Part shown: piece after piece, positions 10,083 to 16,801 of the stretch
How positions within the stretch are numbered: position 1 is the stretch's first letter
Layout: every line of letters begins with the position of its first letter
NCBI GenBank assembly: GCA_019118365.1
Contig: DWZA01000091.1
Coordinates: 1-64,000 of the forward strand
Direction: 5' to 3'
From: Candidatus Lachnoclostridium stercoravium
Lineage (GTDB): Bacteria > Bacillota > Clostridia > Lachnospirales > Lachnospiraceae
DNA: 64,000 nt
Position numbers and translations under genes: made by a program
The notes under the pieces: generated by a model
What the model was told of the DNA's origin: nothing
What the model saw: only the letters and a program-made list of their open reading frames with translations
The model's database searches: none

Positions 10083-10258
10083 AAAGAGCCATCCGGCAGG
10101 CAAACGATTCGGCGAAATCGGAGCTTAGGATTTGCGAGCATAGCGCAGGCTAAGGAGCGTTGTCTGAGCCCGTAAGGGTGAGTTTCGCTCCTTAGCCTGT
10201 AATAAGCGGCGCAGCAAAGCCGCTCCGATCGCCGTGTTTGCCCGCCGGATGGCTCTTT
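10083..10258 (-). repeat. Structured palindromic element 2 of an inverted pair (about 176 bp)
   Basis: Inverted partner of the element at 9655-9833. The outer stem is AAAGAGCCATCCGGC with its near-complement, different in sequence from the partner's outer stem. The inner conserved stretches are shared, for example ACACGGCGATCGG, GGCTTTGCTGCGCCG, GGAGCGAAACTCACCC and GCGCTATGCTCGCAAA. It ends 18 bases from the stop codon of the amidase gene. Confidence 0.75.
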
Positions 10259-10276
10259 AAAAGCGATGCCTATTTT

Positions 10277-11176
10277 CTAAATCGCCTGCTTCAGCGCCCC
10301 TTTCTCATCGGTCTTCAGGCAAATTTCCCCTTCAAACATGCTTCCGTCTCCGGTCAGCCGGTACAGCTCGCCTTTCCATACGATCCACTGGTCCCTTGCC
10401 ATAGCGCCGTTTTCCTGGAGGAAGTACCATTTTCCATCGGAACCGGTCTTCCAGGTATTGGAAACCATCATCCCCGCCCCGTCGAACCAGTACCAGTATT
10501 TTCCGTCCTGATACCAGTCGTTCGTCACTGGTTCTCCTGTATTTCCCAGGTAAAATCTCCAGCCGCCGTTTTCATTGTACCAGCCGGATTTCTTTTCCGG
10601 CTCCTGAACACTCAGATTGTAGTAGAGAGCGATGGTGTCTGCCTCCGCCTTTGCCAGCCTGTCCAGATTTTTTTCGTCCAGGAGCCATCTGGCGATCTCT
10701 GTATTAGTGTGGAAGGAATGCTCCAGGATCAGCCCCGGCGTTCCCACGGCTGTCGCGCCCCGGAGGACTCCGTAATAATCGCCGTTCTGACCTCTGCGCT
10801 TTTCGATCCTGGCCGGCTGCTTCGTATGCATGGCGGTTTCCACGCACTGGGCCAGAGCCATGCCGATGCCGTCCGCGCTGCCGTTGATGGCGCACAGAGC
10901 CGCCGGATAATCCACATGATCGTTTACTCCCGCCCCTATGGCGTTGGAATGGTCGGAAATAAAGAGATCGCAGCCTTTGGAAGCGGCGCCTCTTGCGTAC
11001 AGCCCCATATCCTGGCTCTGGCTTTCCCTGGTAGTGATCACCTGGATCCCCAGCTCTTCCAGGTATTTCTTCTGCAGAAGATGAAGCTTCCAGGTCATCA
11101 CTGATTCATAATATCGTTTGTCCGCCGGGCTCTGGTTGTATCTTCCGTAGTGGCCTGCATCAAGACAAATCTTCAT
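10277..11176 (-). CDS. N-acetylmuramoyl-L-alanine amidase with cell-wall binding repeats (endolysin-like)
   Basis: Amidase_3 zinc hydrolase that cuts the muramoyl-L-alanine bond of peptidoglycan. Zinc and catalytic positions are visible at DAGHYG (residue 9), ISDHSN (about 94) and LEHSFH (about 170). From about residue 197 there are aromatic WYxxNGxW/WYQDGKYWYWFD repeats of the choline/wall-binding type. There is no signal peptide, as in phage endolysins or mother-cell lytic enzymes. No holin or phage genes are adjacent. It could be a domesticated prophage lysin. Confidence 0.88.
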   Translation of the reverse strand: MKICLDAGHYGRYNQSPADKRYYESVMTWKLHLLQKKYLEELGIQVITTRESQSQDMGLYARGAASKGCDLFISDHSNAIGAGVNDHVDYPAALCAINGSADGIGMALAQCVETAMHTKQPARIEKRRGQNGDYYGVLRGATAVGTPGLILEHSFHTNTEIARWLLDEKNLDRLAKAEADTIALYYNLSVQEPEKKSGWYNENGGWRFYLGNTGEPVTNDWYQDGKYWYWFDGAGMMVSNTWKTGSDGKWYFLQENGAMARDQWIVWKGELYRLTGDGSMFEGEICLKTDEKGALKQAI

Positions 11177-11247
11177 ATTTTTTCCTTGTCCTTTTTCTTT
11201 ATTCTATGCATATATCAATTTCCCCGTTACATTTTTCATTTTTCCTC

Positions 11248-11276
11248 TTGCTTTTTTTCAGGAATAATGGTATTAT
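11248..11276 (+). promoter_or_regulatory. Promoter of tRNA-Glu
   Basis: TTGCTT, 17 bp, TATTAT, ending 16 bases upstream of the tRNA 5' end. Confidence 0.75.
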
Positions 11277-11292
11277 ATCAAAGCTTGCTCAT

Positions 11293-11364
11293 GGCCTATT
11301 GGTCAAGCGGTCAAGACGCCGCCCTCTCACGGCGGAAACCCGGGTTCGATTCCCGGATAGGTCA
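11293..11364 (+). tRNA. tRNA-Glu, anticodon CTC
   Basis: A cloverleaf can be drawn. The acceptor stem is GGCCTAT/ATAGGTC, the anticodon stem is CCGCC/GGCGG with loop CTCTCAC (anticodon CTC, codon GAG), and the T arm is CCCGG/CCGGG around GTTCGAT-type bases. The discriminator is A and CCA is not encoded. It has its own promoter and terminator. Confidence 0.93.
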
Positions 11365-11367
11365 TTT

Positions 11368-11400
11368 AAGGGATCCTGGATTCAGGGTCCCTTTTCCTTT
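11368..11400 (+). terminator. Terminator after tRNA-Glu
   Basis: Stem AAGGGA(T)CCTG paired with CAGG(G)TCCCTT, followed by TTTCCTTT, four bases after the tRNA. Confidence 0.8.
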
Positions 11401-11488
11401 GCTTTCGAAAGTGTTTCCGGATTTTCTTCACCTTACCTTTCTTCCTGTCTTATACTATAGTAATCAGCGATTTTATCGAGGTATTTCC

Positions 11489-12397
11489 ATGAATCTTCCA
11501 TATGTATCTGCTTCCCAGGCTTCCGGGTCCGATCCTTCCTCCTCTCTTGGAAGCCTGGTAATGGACGTGGTATCTTCTCAGAATAATTTTCCCATTTCCA
11601 ATGCCACTGTAGAAATAGCTTCTGAAACCTCTCCTTCTGATATTATTGAAAAGCTGACCACTGACAGCTCCGGCCAGACTGCCGATATCTCCCTTCCTGC
11701 TCCTCTGGAAAAATACAGTCTGGCGCCTTCGGATGAAAGGCCGTATTCCGAGTATCACCTGCATGTTACCGCCCCTGGATTTAAGCCAGTTGACATCAGC
11801 GGCACGGAGATCCTTGCCGGAGCCACTGCGATCCAGAATGTCCGGCTGGAACCTGTGGACGATCCGACTCCTATAAACAACGATATTGTTATCCCTGAGC
11901 ACACGCTTTACGGAAACTATCCGCCAAAGATCGCAGAGCCGGAAGTCAAACCGGTCACCGACACCGGCGAGATCGTCCTTTCCCGCGTGGTAGTCCCCCA
12001 GACGGTCATCGTCCACGACGGCGTCCCTACCAATGCATCGGCTCCGGATTATTATGTGCCTTACCGGGATTACATCAAAAACGTGGCGTCCAGCGAGATC
12101 TACGCCACCTGGCCAAGAGCCACCATCACCGCCAACGTGCTGGCTATCATGTCTTTTACGTTAAACCGCGTCTATACGGAGTGGTACCGGGGCCAGGGCT
12201 ACAACTTCACCATCACGTCATCCACGGCTTTTGACCACAAATGGATCTACGGACGGAATATTTATGAAAGTATTTCTGTAGTTGTAGACGAGATCTTTGA
12301 CAGCTACCTTTCCCGGCCGGATGTACGGCAGCCGATCCTGACCCAGTACTGCGACGGCCGCATGGTACAGTGCCCGAACTGGATGACCAGATCGTAA
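11489..12397 (+). CDS. SleC/SpoIID-like spore cortex-lytic protein, 5' part (gene split by a recombinase element)
   Basis: First 302 codons of a secreted or spore-associated cell-wall protein. A carboxypeptidase-regulatory-like beta domain (residues 15-125, VASSQN-type VVSSQNNFPISNATVEI) is followed by a SpoIID/LytB-like region containing DYIKNVASSEIYATWP and QYCDGRMVQCPNW. The track ORF begins at 11150, runs through the tRNA and is not real upstream. The GAGG-preceded ATG at 11489 is the likely start. The frame stops at WMTRS just after the shared core CTGGATGACC. The missing C-terminus is at 14777. Rejoined length is about 426 residues, close to SleC (about 438). Confidence 0.8.
   Translation: MNLPYVSASQASGSDPSSSLGSLVMDVVSSQNNFPISNATVEIASETSPSDIIEKLTTDSSGQTADISLPAPLEKYSLAPSDERPYSEYHLHVTAPGFKPVDISGTEILAGATAIQNVRLEPVDDPTPINNDIVIPEHTLYGNYPPKIAEPEVKPVTDTGEIVLSRVVVPQTVIVHDGVPTNASAPDYYVPYRDYIKNVASSEIYATWPRATITANVLAIMSFTLNRVYTEWYRGQGYNFTITSSTAFDHKWIYGRNIYESISVVVDEIFDSYLSRPDVRQPILTQYCDGRMVQCPNWMTRS
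12379..12388 (+). other. Left recombination core (attL side) of element 1
   Basis: CTGGATGACC encodes the last W-M-T of the 5' gene half and is repeated exactly at 14773-14782. GTGGGTA lies ten bases to its right at 12398, one arm of the predicted circular attachment site. Confidence 0.75.
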
Positions 12398-12430
12398 GTG
12401 GGTACGGCTGATACAACAAAAAAGTATCAG

Positions 12431-12570
12431 TTCAGCCGTGTATCTTCTTGCCAGCACATTTTGTGCTGACAAGAAGCCCTGGATGTCATCCCTATGCCAG
12501 GATATATGTCAAATCGCTTTTACAAGCAAGCTTGTAACGCTCTTTATCATATATCCTGGCGCACGGCTGA
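12431..12570 (+). repeat. 141-bp palindromic repeat, copy B
   Basis: Same orientation as copy C at 59726. It starts TTCAGCCGTGTATC and ends GCACGGCTGA, one base shorter at the right terminus. All three inner stems are kept, including TTACAAGC/GCTTGTAA. It lies inside recombinase element 1, near its left end. Shadow ORF 12438-12728 is only this repeat. Confidence 0.9.
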
Positions 12571-12597
12571 CTGTTACCATAAAAAATTTTAAGAATA

Positions 12598-12626
12598 TTG
12601 AAATCAAATTCCGCATATGCTATAAT
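12598..12626 (+). promoter_or_regulatory. Promoter of the candidate antitoxin RNA
   Basis: TTGAAA, 17 bp, TATAAT: nearly perfect, with no coding sequence downstream before a terminator. Confidence 0.8.
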
Positions 12627-12632
12627 GCCAGT

Positions 12633-12703
12633 AGGCAAAGAGAAGTGATGACATTTCCATGTCAGACGACGAAAACCCCGGAGCGGCAACTCCGGGGTTT
12701 TCT
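12633..12703 (+). ncRNA. Short RNA, candidate type I antitoxin
   Basis: A strong promoter and a strong terminator (ACCCCGGAG/CTCCGGGGT with T run, 12674-12701) bound a transcript of about 70 bases with no convincing ORF. It is convergent with a tiny hydrophobic peptide gene 45 bp away. The hairpin is symmetric, so the toxin transcript would end in the same place and overlap this RNA at its 3' end, as in txpA/ratA and bsrG/SR4. The antisense role is inferred, not seen. Confidence 0.65.
12674..12701. terminator. Shared bidirectional terminator of sRNA and toxin
   Basis: AAACCCCGGAG and CTCCGGGGTTT flank a six-base loop, with A before and T after the stem on both strands. Confidence 0.85.
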
Positions 12704-12747
12704 ATTCCATTTTGGTATGGCGGCTTAAACCATAGGCTGATTACCGA

Positions 12748-12834
12748 CTATTCGCCGCCGTCCAACCATTTGATGATGTAATGGCAAATTACACCAGCCG
12801 CGACAGCGACAATAAGAGAAGTGATTATTTCCAA
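12748..12834 (-). CDS. Small hydrophobic toxin-like peptide (28 aa, TTG start)
   Basis: Too short for the ORF track. It reads (M)EIITSLIVAVAAGVICHY followed by IIKWLDGGE. A single membrane helix followed by a Lys-Trp-Leu-Asp tail resembles the small membrane toxins of type I systems and peptides found beside Lachnospiraceae mobile elements. The TTG start lies eight bases after GGGAGG. An upstream GTG overlaps the ribosome site and is rejected. The gene has a good promoter and the leader folds over the ribosome site. Toxicity is inferred from form and context only. Confidence 0.65.
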   Translation of the reverse strand: MEIITSLIVAVAAGVICHYIIKWLDGGE

Positions 12835-12840
12835 GCCAGA

Positions 12841-12870
12841 CACCTCCCTTCTGTACCAGTATAGGAGGCG
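12841..12870 (-). promoter_or_regulatory. Leader hairpin covering the toxin ribosome binding site
   Basis: On the toxin mRNA CGCCTCC can pair across all seven positions (one G-U) with GGAGGTG, the ribosome site. Sequestered ribosome sites are common in type I toxin mRNAs. Confidence 0.6.
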
Positions 12871-12881
12871 GTAACGCTGAC

Positions 12882-12910
12882 ATTATAACATCTGGCAAAT
12901 TATGGCGCAA
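12882..12910 (-). promoter_or_regulatory. Toxin promoter
   Basis: Minus-strand TTGCGC, 17 bp, TATAAT, about 48 bases upstream of the TTG start. Confidence 0.75.
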
Positions 12911-12966
12911 CCAGAAACAGGCCCCTGTCTGATCGCTCCATGTTCGCCTGTCCTTCCGATCTGCTT

Positions 12967-13125
12967 TTAAGAGGACCGGACAACTTCTGCATTTGCGATC
13001 GTTGCAAGCGGCCTGCAGGTCAAATGCTCTGCGATCTGTTCCTGCTGCACCTTTGTAAGTTCATTGAAAGCCTCTCTTCGATCTCCGACCCGTATCCAAT
13101 TGGTAAACGTTATCTCTTTTTTCAT
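12967..13125 (-). CDS. Unrecognised 52-residue protein in element 1
   Basis: Too short for the ORF track. It begins MKKEITFTNWIRVGDRREAF, contains ELTKVQQEQIAEHLTCRPLA and is preceded by GAGGTG six bases before the ATG. It is hydrophilic with mixed charge and one Cys, and has no membrane segment. It is divergent from the recombinase, with about 120 bp between the starts. It might be a regulator or excision-directionality factor, but no motif proves this. Confidence 0.55.
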   Translation of the reverse strand: MKKEITFTNWIRVGDRREAFNELTKVQQEQIAEHLTCRPLATIANAEVVRSS

Positions 13126-13248
13126 ACCGACACCTCACTCTGATAGATTCTATGCCGCGCCGTTTGTACCATTTTCCATAAATTTCCTCACAGGCCCGGA
13201 AGGCGTATTTTTCGTATTCTGCGATCATACATTAGGGCAGGTGATAAA

Positions 13249-14751
13249 ATGAATGACCAGTTAATATCTGCCGCCCTTTACATTCGGGTAAGCACAGAAA
13301 AGCAGGAAGAACTCTCTCCCGATTCCCAGAAACGCCTGCTGCTGGAATACGCAAAGGGACATAGTATGACTGTATCTCAGGAACATATCTACATAGAAAA
13401 CGGCATATCCGGACGGAAAGCCGACAAACGGCCGAAGTTTCAGGCGATGATCGCCGCAGCCAAATCGGAGGAACATCCTTTTGACGTGATCCTTGTGTGG
13501 AAATTTTCCAGATTCGCCAGGAACCAGGAAGAGAGTATCGTATACAAGTCCATGCTGCGGAACAAGTGCCGCGTAGATGTAGTTAGCATTTCAGAACCGC
13601 TGATCGACGGCCCCTTTGGCGGACTGATCGAACGCATCATCGAATGGATGGATGAGTTTTATTCTATCCGCCTGTCCGGGGACGTGACCCGCGGCATGAC
13701 GGAAAACGCGCTTCGCGGCGCGTATCAGTGCCGCCCGCCTCTTGGCTACCGGATCCCTTATCATAAAGCGCCTCCGGAGATCATCCCTGAAGAAGCCGAG
13801 ATCGTCCGGATGATCTTCGACAAATATGTTAATGACCGAATGAGCATCTTTGCCCTTACCAAATACTTAAACAGCCTCGGCCTTAAAACGAACCGGGGAA
13901 ATCCATTTGAGAAGCGCGCCCTGGAATACATCCTGCAAAATCCCGGATATGCCGGGGATATCCGCTGGAACCGTACAGTCCATGGGACCAAAGAAGTACG
14001 GGATCCTTCTCAGTGGATCATCCGTCCCGGCCATCATCCTGCGATCATCAGTAAAGAACTGTTCCTTGCCGCCCAGAAGCGTTTTCACTCTGAACACCAT
14101 CCAAAGAATGCCAAACCGGCTGAAGCCGCAAAGCACTGGCTTTCCGGGCTTTTAAAATGCCCCTCCTGCGGCCGCTCTCTGTCTTCCTGCGTTATGCATC
14201 GAAAGACTGCTCCTGATACCTTTTCTTTCCAGTGCTGCGGCTATCGAAAAGGCAAATGCAGCCACAACTGTTATGTAAGGGAAGAAGAGATCGCCCCGGC
14301 AGTGTTAAAAGCTCTGGAAGACGCGGTCCGGCTCTGCAATGTAAATTATGTGGTACGGAAATGTCCTGACGGGAAGTATGAGAATGCAGAGCTGGCAACA
14401 CTGAAAAAGAATCTGGAACGGATCCGCCAGCGGGAAGCCCGCATGCGGGAAGCTTATCTGGAAGGGATCGACACGAAAGAAGAATACCGGAGAAATAAAG
14501 AGCTCCTGCAAAAGGAACGTGCCGGATTGGAAGATCAGATCGTCCGCCTGGATCAGGCTGCCTCAGATAAAGGCTCCGGCGGCGCCCGGATGATCATCCC
14601 GATCAGCAGCATTCTCGACATTCTGAAGTCTGACCAGTTCACCATGCAGGAGAAGAATACAGCCCTGAAAAGTATTGTTGAACGGATCGTTTTTGATAAG
14701 GGATCTCTGCACATCGATGTAGATTATTATCTGCCCGAATCCCTGCTGTAA
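13249..14751 (+). CDS. Large serine recombinase of element 1
   Basis: Site-specific recombinase of 500 residues. The N-terminal resolvase domain has AALYIRVSTEKQEE (nucleophile Ser about residue 13) and WKFSRFARNQEES. The Recombinase domain contains PPLGYRIPYHKAP. The zinc ribbon is LKCPSCGRSL to FQCCGYRKGKC (residues 303-340), followed by a coiled-coil-like stretch. SpoIVCA of the B. subtilis skin has the same length and plan. AGGTG six bases upstream sets the start. The gene ends 21 bp before the right core, so it is the element's own excisionase candidate. Confidence 0.93.
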   Translation: MNDQLISAALYIRVSTEKQEELSPDSQKRLLLEYAKGHSMTVSQEHIYIENGISGRKADKRPKFQAMIAAAKSEEHPFDVILVWKFSRFARNQEESIVYKSMLRNKCRVDVVSISEPLIDGPFGGLIERIIEWMDEFYSIRLSGDVTRGMTENALRGAYQCRPPLGYRIPYHKAPPEIIPEEAEIVRMIFDKYVNDRMSIFALTKYLNSLGLKTNRGNPFEKRALEYILQNPGYAGDIRWNRTVHGTKEVRDPSQWIIRPGHHPAIISKELFLAAQKRFHSEHHPKNAKPAEAAKHWLSGLLKCPSCGRSLSSCVMHRKTAPDTFSFQCCGYRKGKCSHNCYVREEEIAPAVLKALEDAVRLCNVNYVVRKCPDGKYENAELATLKKNLERIRQREARMREAYLEGIDTKEEYRRNKELLQKERAGLEDQIVRLDQAASDKGSGGARMIIPISSILDILKSDQFTMQEKNTALKSIVERIVFDKGSLHIDVDYYLPESLL

Positions 14752-14758
14752 TTTTTTA

Positions 14759-14782
14759 TACGCACCTGCAGTCTGGATGACC
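14759..14782 (+). other. Right recombination core and arm (attR side) of element 1
   Basis: CTGGATGACC at 14773-14782 repeats the left core. TACGCAC at 14759-14765 forms an inverted pair (6 of 7) with GTGGGTA at 12398 when the element ends are joined. The two arms are 26 bp apart and centred on the TG of the core. Confidence 0.7.
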
Positions 14783-15163
14783 CAATGGGGCTCCTGCGCC
14801 CTTGGGGAAGAGGGCTACAGCCCCATCGAGATCCTACGCTATTTTTACGGGGACAGCATTTATGTAAATACTGCGGAAGAGATCTCCGGGATCCCCATCT
14901 CCTGGCCCGGCTATGACCTGACCGTCGGCTCTACCGGAGACAAAGTCCGCCACGTTCAGGAACAGTTAGACGCCATTGCCACGATCTATTCCGCCATTCC
15001 AAAGATCACTCCCGACGGGATCTACGGCCAGGCTACCAGAGCTGCTGTAGAAGAATTTCAGTCTATTTTCGGGCTCCCCCAGACCGGGGTGATCGATTTT
15101 GCCACCTGGAATAAGATCTCCCACATTTATGTAGGGATCACCGGGATCGCGGAACTGAACTGA
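14777..15163 (+). CDS. SleC/SpoIID-like spore cortex-lytic protein, 3' part
   Basis: Continues the gene half at 11489-12388. After the core-encoded WMT it reads QWGSCALGEEGYSPIEIL, the end of the SpoIID/LytB-like domain, then a peptidoglycan-binding domain from about residue 55 with GDKVRHVQEQLDAIA, DGIYGQATRAAVEEFQ and TGVIDFATWNKI. It has no ribosome site of its own at the ATG, as expected for a displaced 3' fragment. It would be translated properly only after element 1 is removed. Confidence 0.8.
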   Translation: MTQWGSCALGEEGYSPIEILRYFYGDSIYVNTAEEISGIPISWPGYDLTVGSTGDKVRHVQEQLDAIATIYSAIPKITPDGIYGQATRAAVEEFQSIFGLPQTGVIDFATWNKISHIYVGITGIAELN

Positions 15164-15173
15164 CGGGCTGCGG

Positions 15174-16070
15174 TCAGCTTTCCCTGACGTCTCTGGCGTC
15201 AGCTCCGGCCACAGCCAGTGAGCCGGCCGCCGCCAAAAGGATCCCTGCCGCCATCTCTCCTGCAGGGATCGTCCCAAAGGGGATCGTCCGCAAGATGACG
15301 ATCGGAGACGACAGGATCAGGGCCAGGATCATACTGTAGGTAAGGCTTTCATGATCTTTCAGCAGGCGCTCTACCATATGGGCGCAGAGGAAGATGCCCG
15401 CAGCCATGCCTGCGCCGTAAGGCAAAAGCGCCCTTTGTTCCTGCGCAGCCTGCAGCAGATCTCCAGTCAATAGTCCTGTCTGAAGCCGGTTAAAAGCAGA
15501 AAGCACCGGCTGGTAATATCCCATCATCATAAGCAGCATGGTCCCGCTGACCCCAGGGATCACCGTGGCGGCGGCGCCGATCAGGCCGGCACAGAAAAGC
15601 CCGGCCGCCGCCGCGGCCCACGTTGGAAGATCATTGCTGTATACAAGAGACAGGTCCACATTTCCCCGTCCATGTTCCCCTTCTGCGATCGTAAGAATGA
15701 TCATAAGGCAAAATACGATCAGAAAAGCAGAGTAATCCAGGAGCCGGTTATCCCCTGCCGCAGCTTTTCTGCGTACCACAGGCGCTCCGCCAAGGATCAG
15801 CCCGATAAAGGCCATACTGGCTGCAAAGGGATACCTGACAAAAAGGATCTCAATGATGAACGCCAGGCCGCACATGCCCATGCCGATCCCCAGCGCGTAA
15901 GGGAACAGGATCCGCAGGCTTTCCCTGGGCCGGACGGTAATATGTGTGACCGCTCCTATGATCTTGTCATATACCCCCATAGATACGGCGAGGGCTCCTC
16001 CGCTGACCCCCGGCGCTGCGCCGGCTATGCCAATGAGAAGCCCTCTTATGATCTCTTTTATGAATTTCAT
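15174..16070 (-). CDS. DUF368 membrane protein, candidate polyprenyl-phosphate translocase
   Basis: Polytopic protein of 298 residues. The signature LLIGIAGAAPGVSGGALAVSMGVYDKI at the N-terminus, and the second VIPGVSGTMLLMMMGYYQP around residue 170, are the paired motifs of DUF368. DUF368 proteins (PopT) have been implicated in recycling undecaprenyl phosphate across the membrane for wall synthesis. It closes the glnA-dapF run, whose products also feed peptidoglycan. A paralogue lies at 59902. Confidence 0.85.
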   Translation of the reverse strand: MKFIKEIIRGLLIGIAGAAPGVSGGALAVSMGVYDKIIGAVTHITVRPRESLRILFPYALGIGMGMCGLAFIIEILFVRYPFAASMAFIGLILGGAPVVRRKAAAGDNRLLDYSAFLIVFCLMIILTIAEGEHGRGNVDLSLVYSNDLPTWAAAAAGLFCAGLIGAAATVIPGVSGTMLLMMMGYYQPVLSAFNRLQTGLLTGDLLQAAQEQRALLPYGAGMAAGIFLCAHMVERLLKDHESLTYSMILALILSSPIVILRTIPFGTIPAGEMAAGILLAAAGSLAVAGADARDVRES

Positions 16071-16106
16071 CCATACACCCGCCTGTTTCGAGCGTTCTTA
16101 TCTCAA

Positions 16107-16784
16107 TTATATGCCGCCCTTTCTTTCGGCAGAATCATTGAGCTTTGTCAGGATATCCGCCGTTTCCCGCAGATCCCTGATATGATAATCCGCCAGATGC
16201 TGGTCAAAAAGGAAACGGCTGTCATACAGAGCCGCCACTTTCATCCCCGCCCGGTGAGCCGCCAGGATACCTACATTGGAGTCCTCTACCACCAGACACT
16301 CCTCTTCCTTTACTCCCAGCTTTGCCGCCGTATAATGATAGATCTCCGGATCCGGTTTGCTCATGGTAAACTGATCTCCGCTTACCATGGCTTCAAAGTA
16401 TCTGTCGATCTGATTGTCCCGCATCACGCGCTCCACCACTTCCAGCTGCGTGGAGGAAGCTACGGCCATCTTATATCCCCGCTCCTCCAGCCATTTTAAT
16501 ATCTCCCTGGCTTCGGAGCGGAAGACCTTTGTATAATCCGTATTGGTAAAAAGGTCGACCTTGCTCTTAAATTCCATCCGCAGCTCCTGCCAGGTCTGCC
16601 CGTTGTGGATCGCCCGCTCCATCACCGTCCATGCATCCTGCTTGGTGGCTCCTACCATGGGAAACAGTTCTTCATACTTCACATCCGGATTTTTCGTTTT
16701 GGCAAATTCCCACTCGATCTTCAGGTACATCGGCTCGCTGTCGATCAGCACCCCGTCCATATCAAAAATAACTGCTTTTATCAT
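16107..16784 (-). CDS. HAD-superfamily hydrolase, beta-phosphoglucomutase-like
   Basis: Cytoplasmic phosphatase or phosphomutase of 225 residues. HAD motif I is FDMDGVLIDSEP (nucleophile Asp9), motif II is VASST around residue 110, motif III is the Lys in SKPDPEIYHY around residue 146, and motif IV is VVEDSNVGI. A helical cap lies between motifs I and II. The substrate cannot be assigned. It is read together with the neighbouring kinase-like gene, 17 bp apart. Confidence 0.88.
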   Translation of the reverse strand: MIKAVIFDMDGVLIDSEPMYLKIEWEFAKTKNPDVKYEELFPMVGATKQDAWTVMERAIHNGQTWQELRMEFKSKVDLFTNTDYTKVFRSEAREILKWLEERGYKMAVASSTQLEVVERVMRDNQIDRYFEAMVSGDQFTMSKPDPEIYHYTAAKLGVKEEECLVVEDSNVGILAAHRAGMKVAALYDSRFLFDQHLADYHIRDLRETADILTKLNDSAERKGGI

Positions 16785-16801
16785 CTTGCTTTTATATCCT
16801 T

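Larger units (their letters stand above)
12379..14782 (+). mobile_element. Skin-like 2,394-bp serine recombinase element in a spore cortex-lytic gene
   Basis: Bounded by direct copies of CTGGATGACC. Removing the 2,394 bp from one core to the other joins the codons W-M-T to Q-W-G in frame and recreates the conserved CDGR...QWG region of SpoIID-type proteins. Contents are a 141-bp palindromic repeat, an antisense RNA with toxin gene, a 52-residue ORF and a large serine recombinase ending 21 bp from the right core. This matches sigK skin elements in layout, though it is far smaller than the B. subtilis one. Confidence 0.8.

Noticed and set aside
11150-11488. Upstream 113 codons of track ORF 11150-12397
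   Set aside because: They run through the tRNA-Glu gene and its terminator. The protein homology starts at the ATG at 11489 with its own ribosome site.
12438-12728. Similar ORFs 12438-12728 and 59655-59924 as a protein family
   Set aside because: Their similarity comes only from the 141-bp repeat. They lack ribosome sites and are explained by the hairpin structure.
13226-13234. CATACATTA just upstream of recombinase 1, matching sigma-E/sigma-K -10 patterns
   Set aside because: Start of transcription would fall inside or after the ribosome site GGCAGGTG, leaving almost no leader, and the -35 match is partial. It may be chance.
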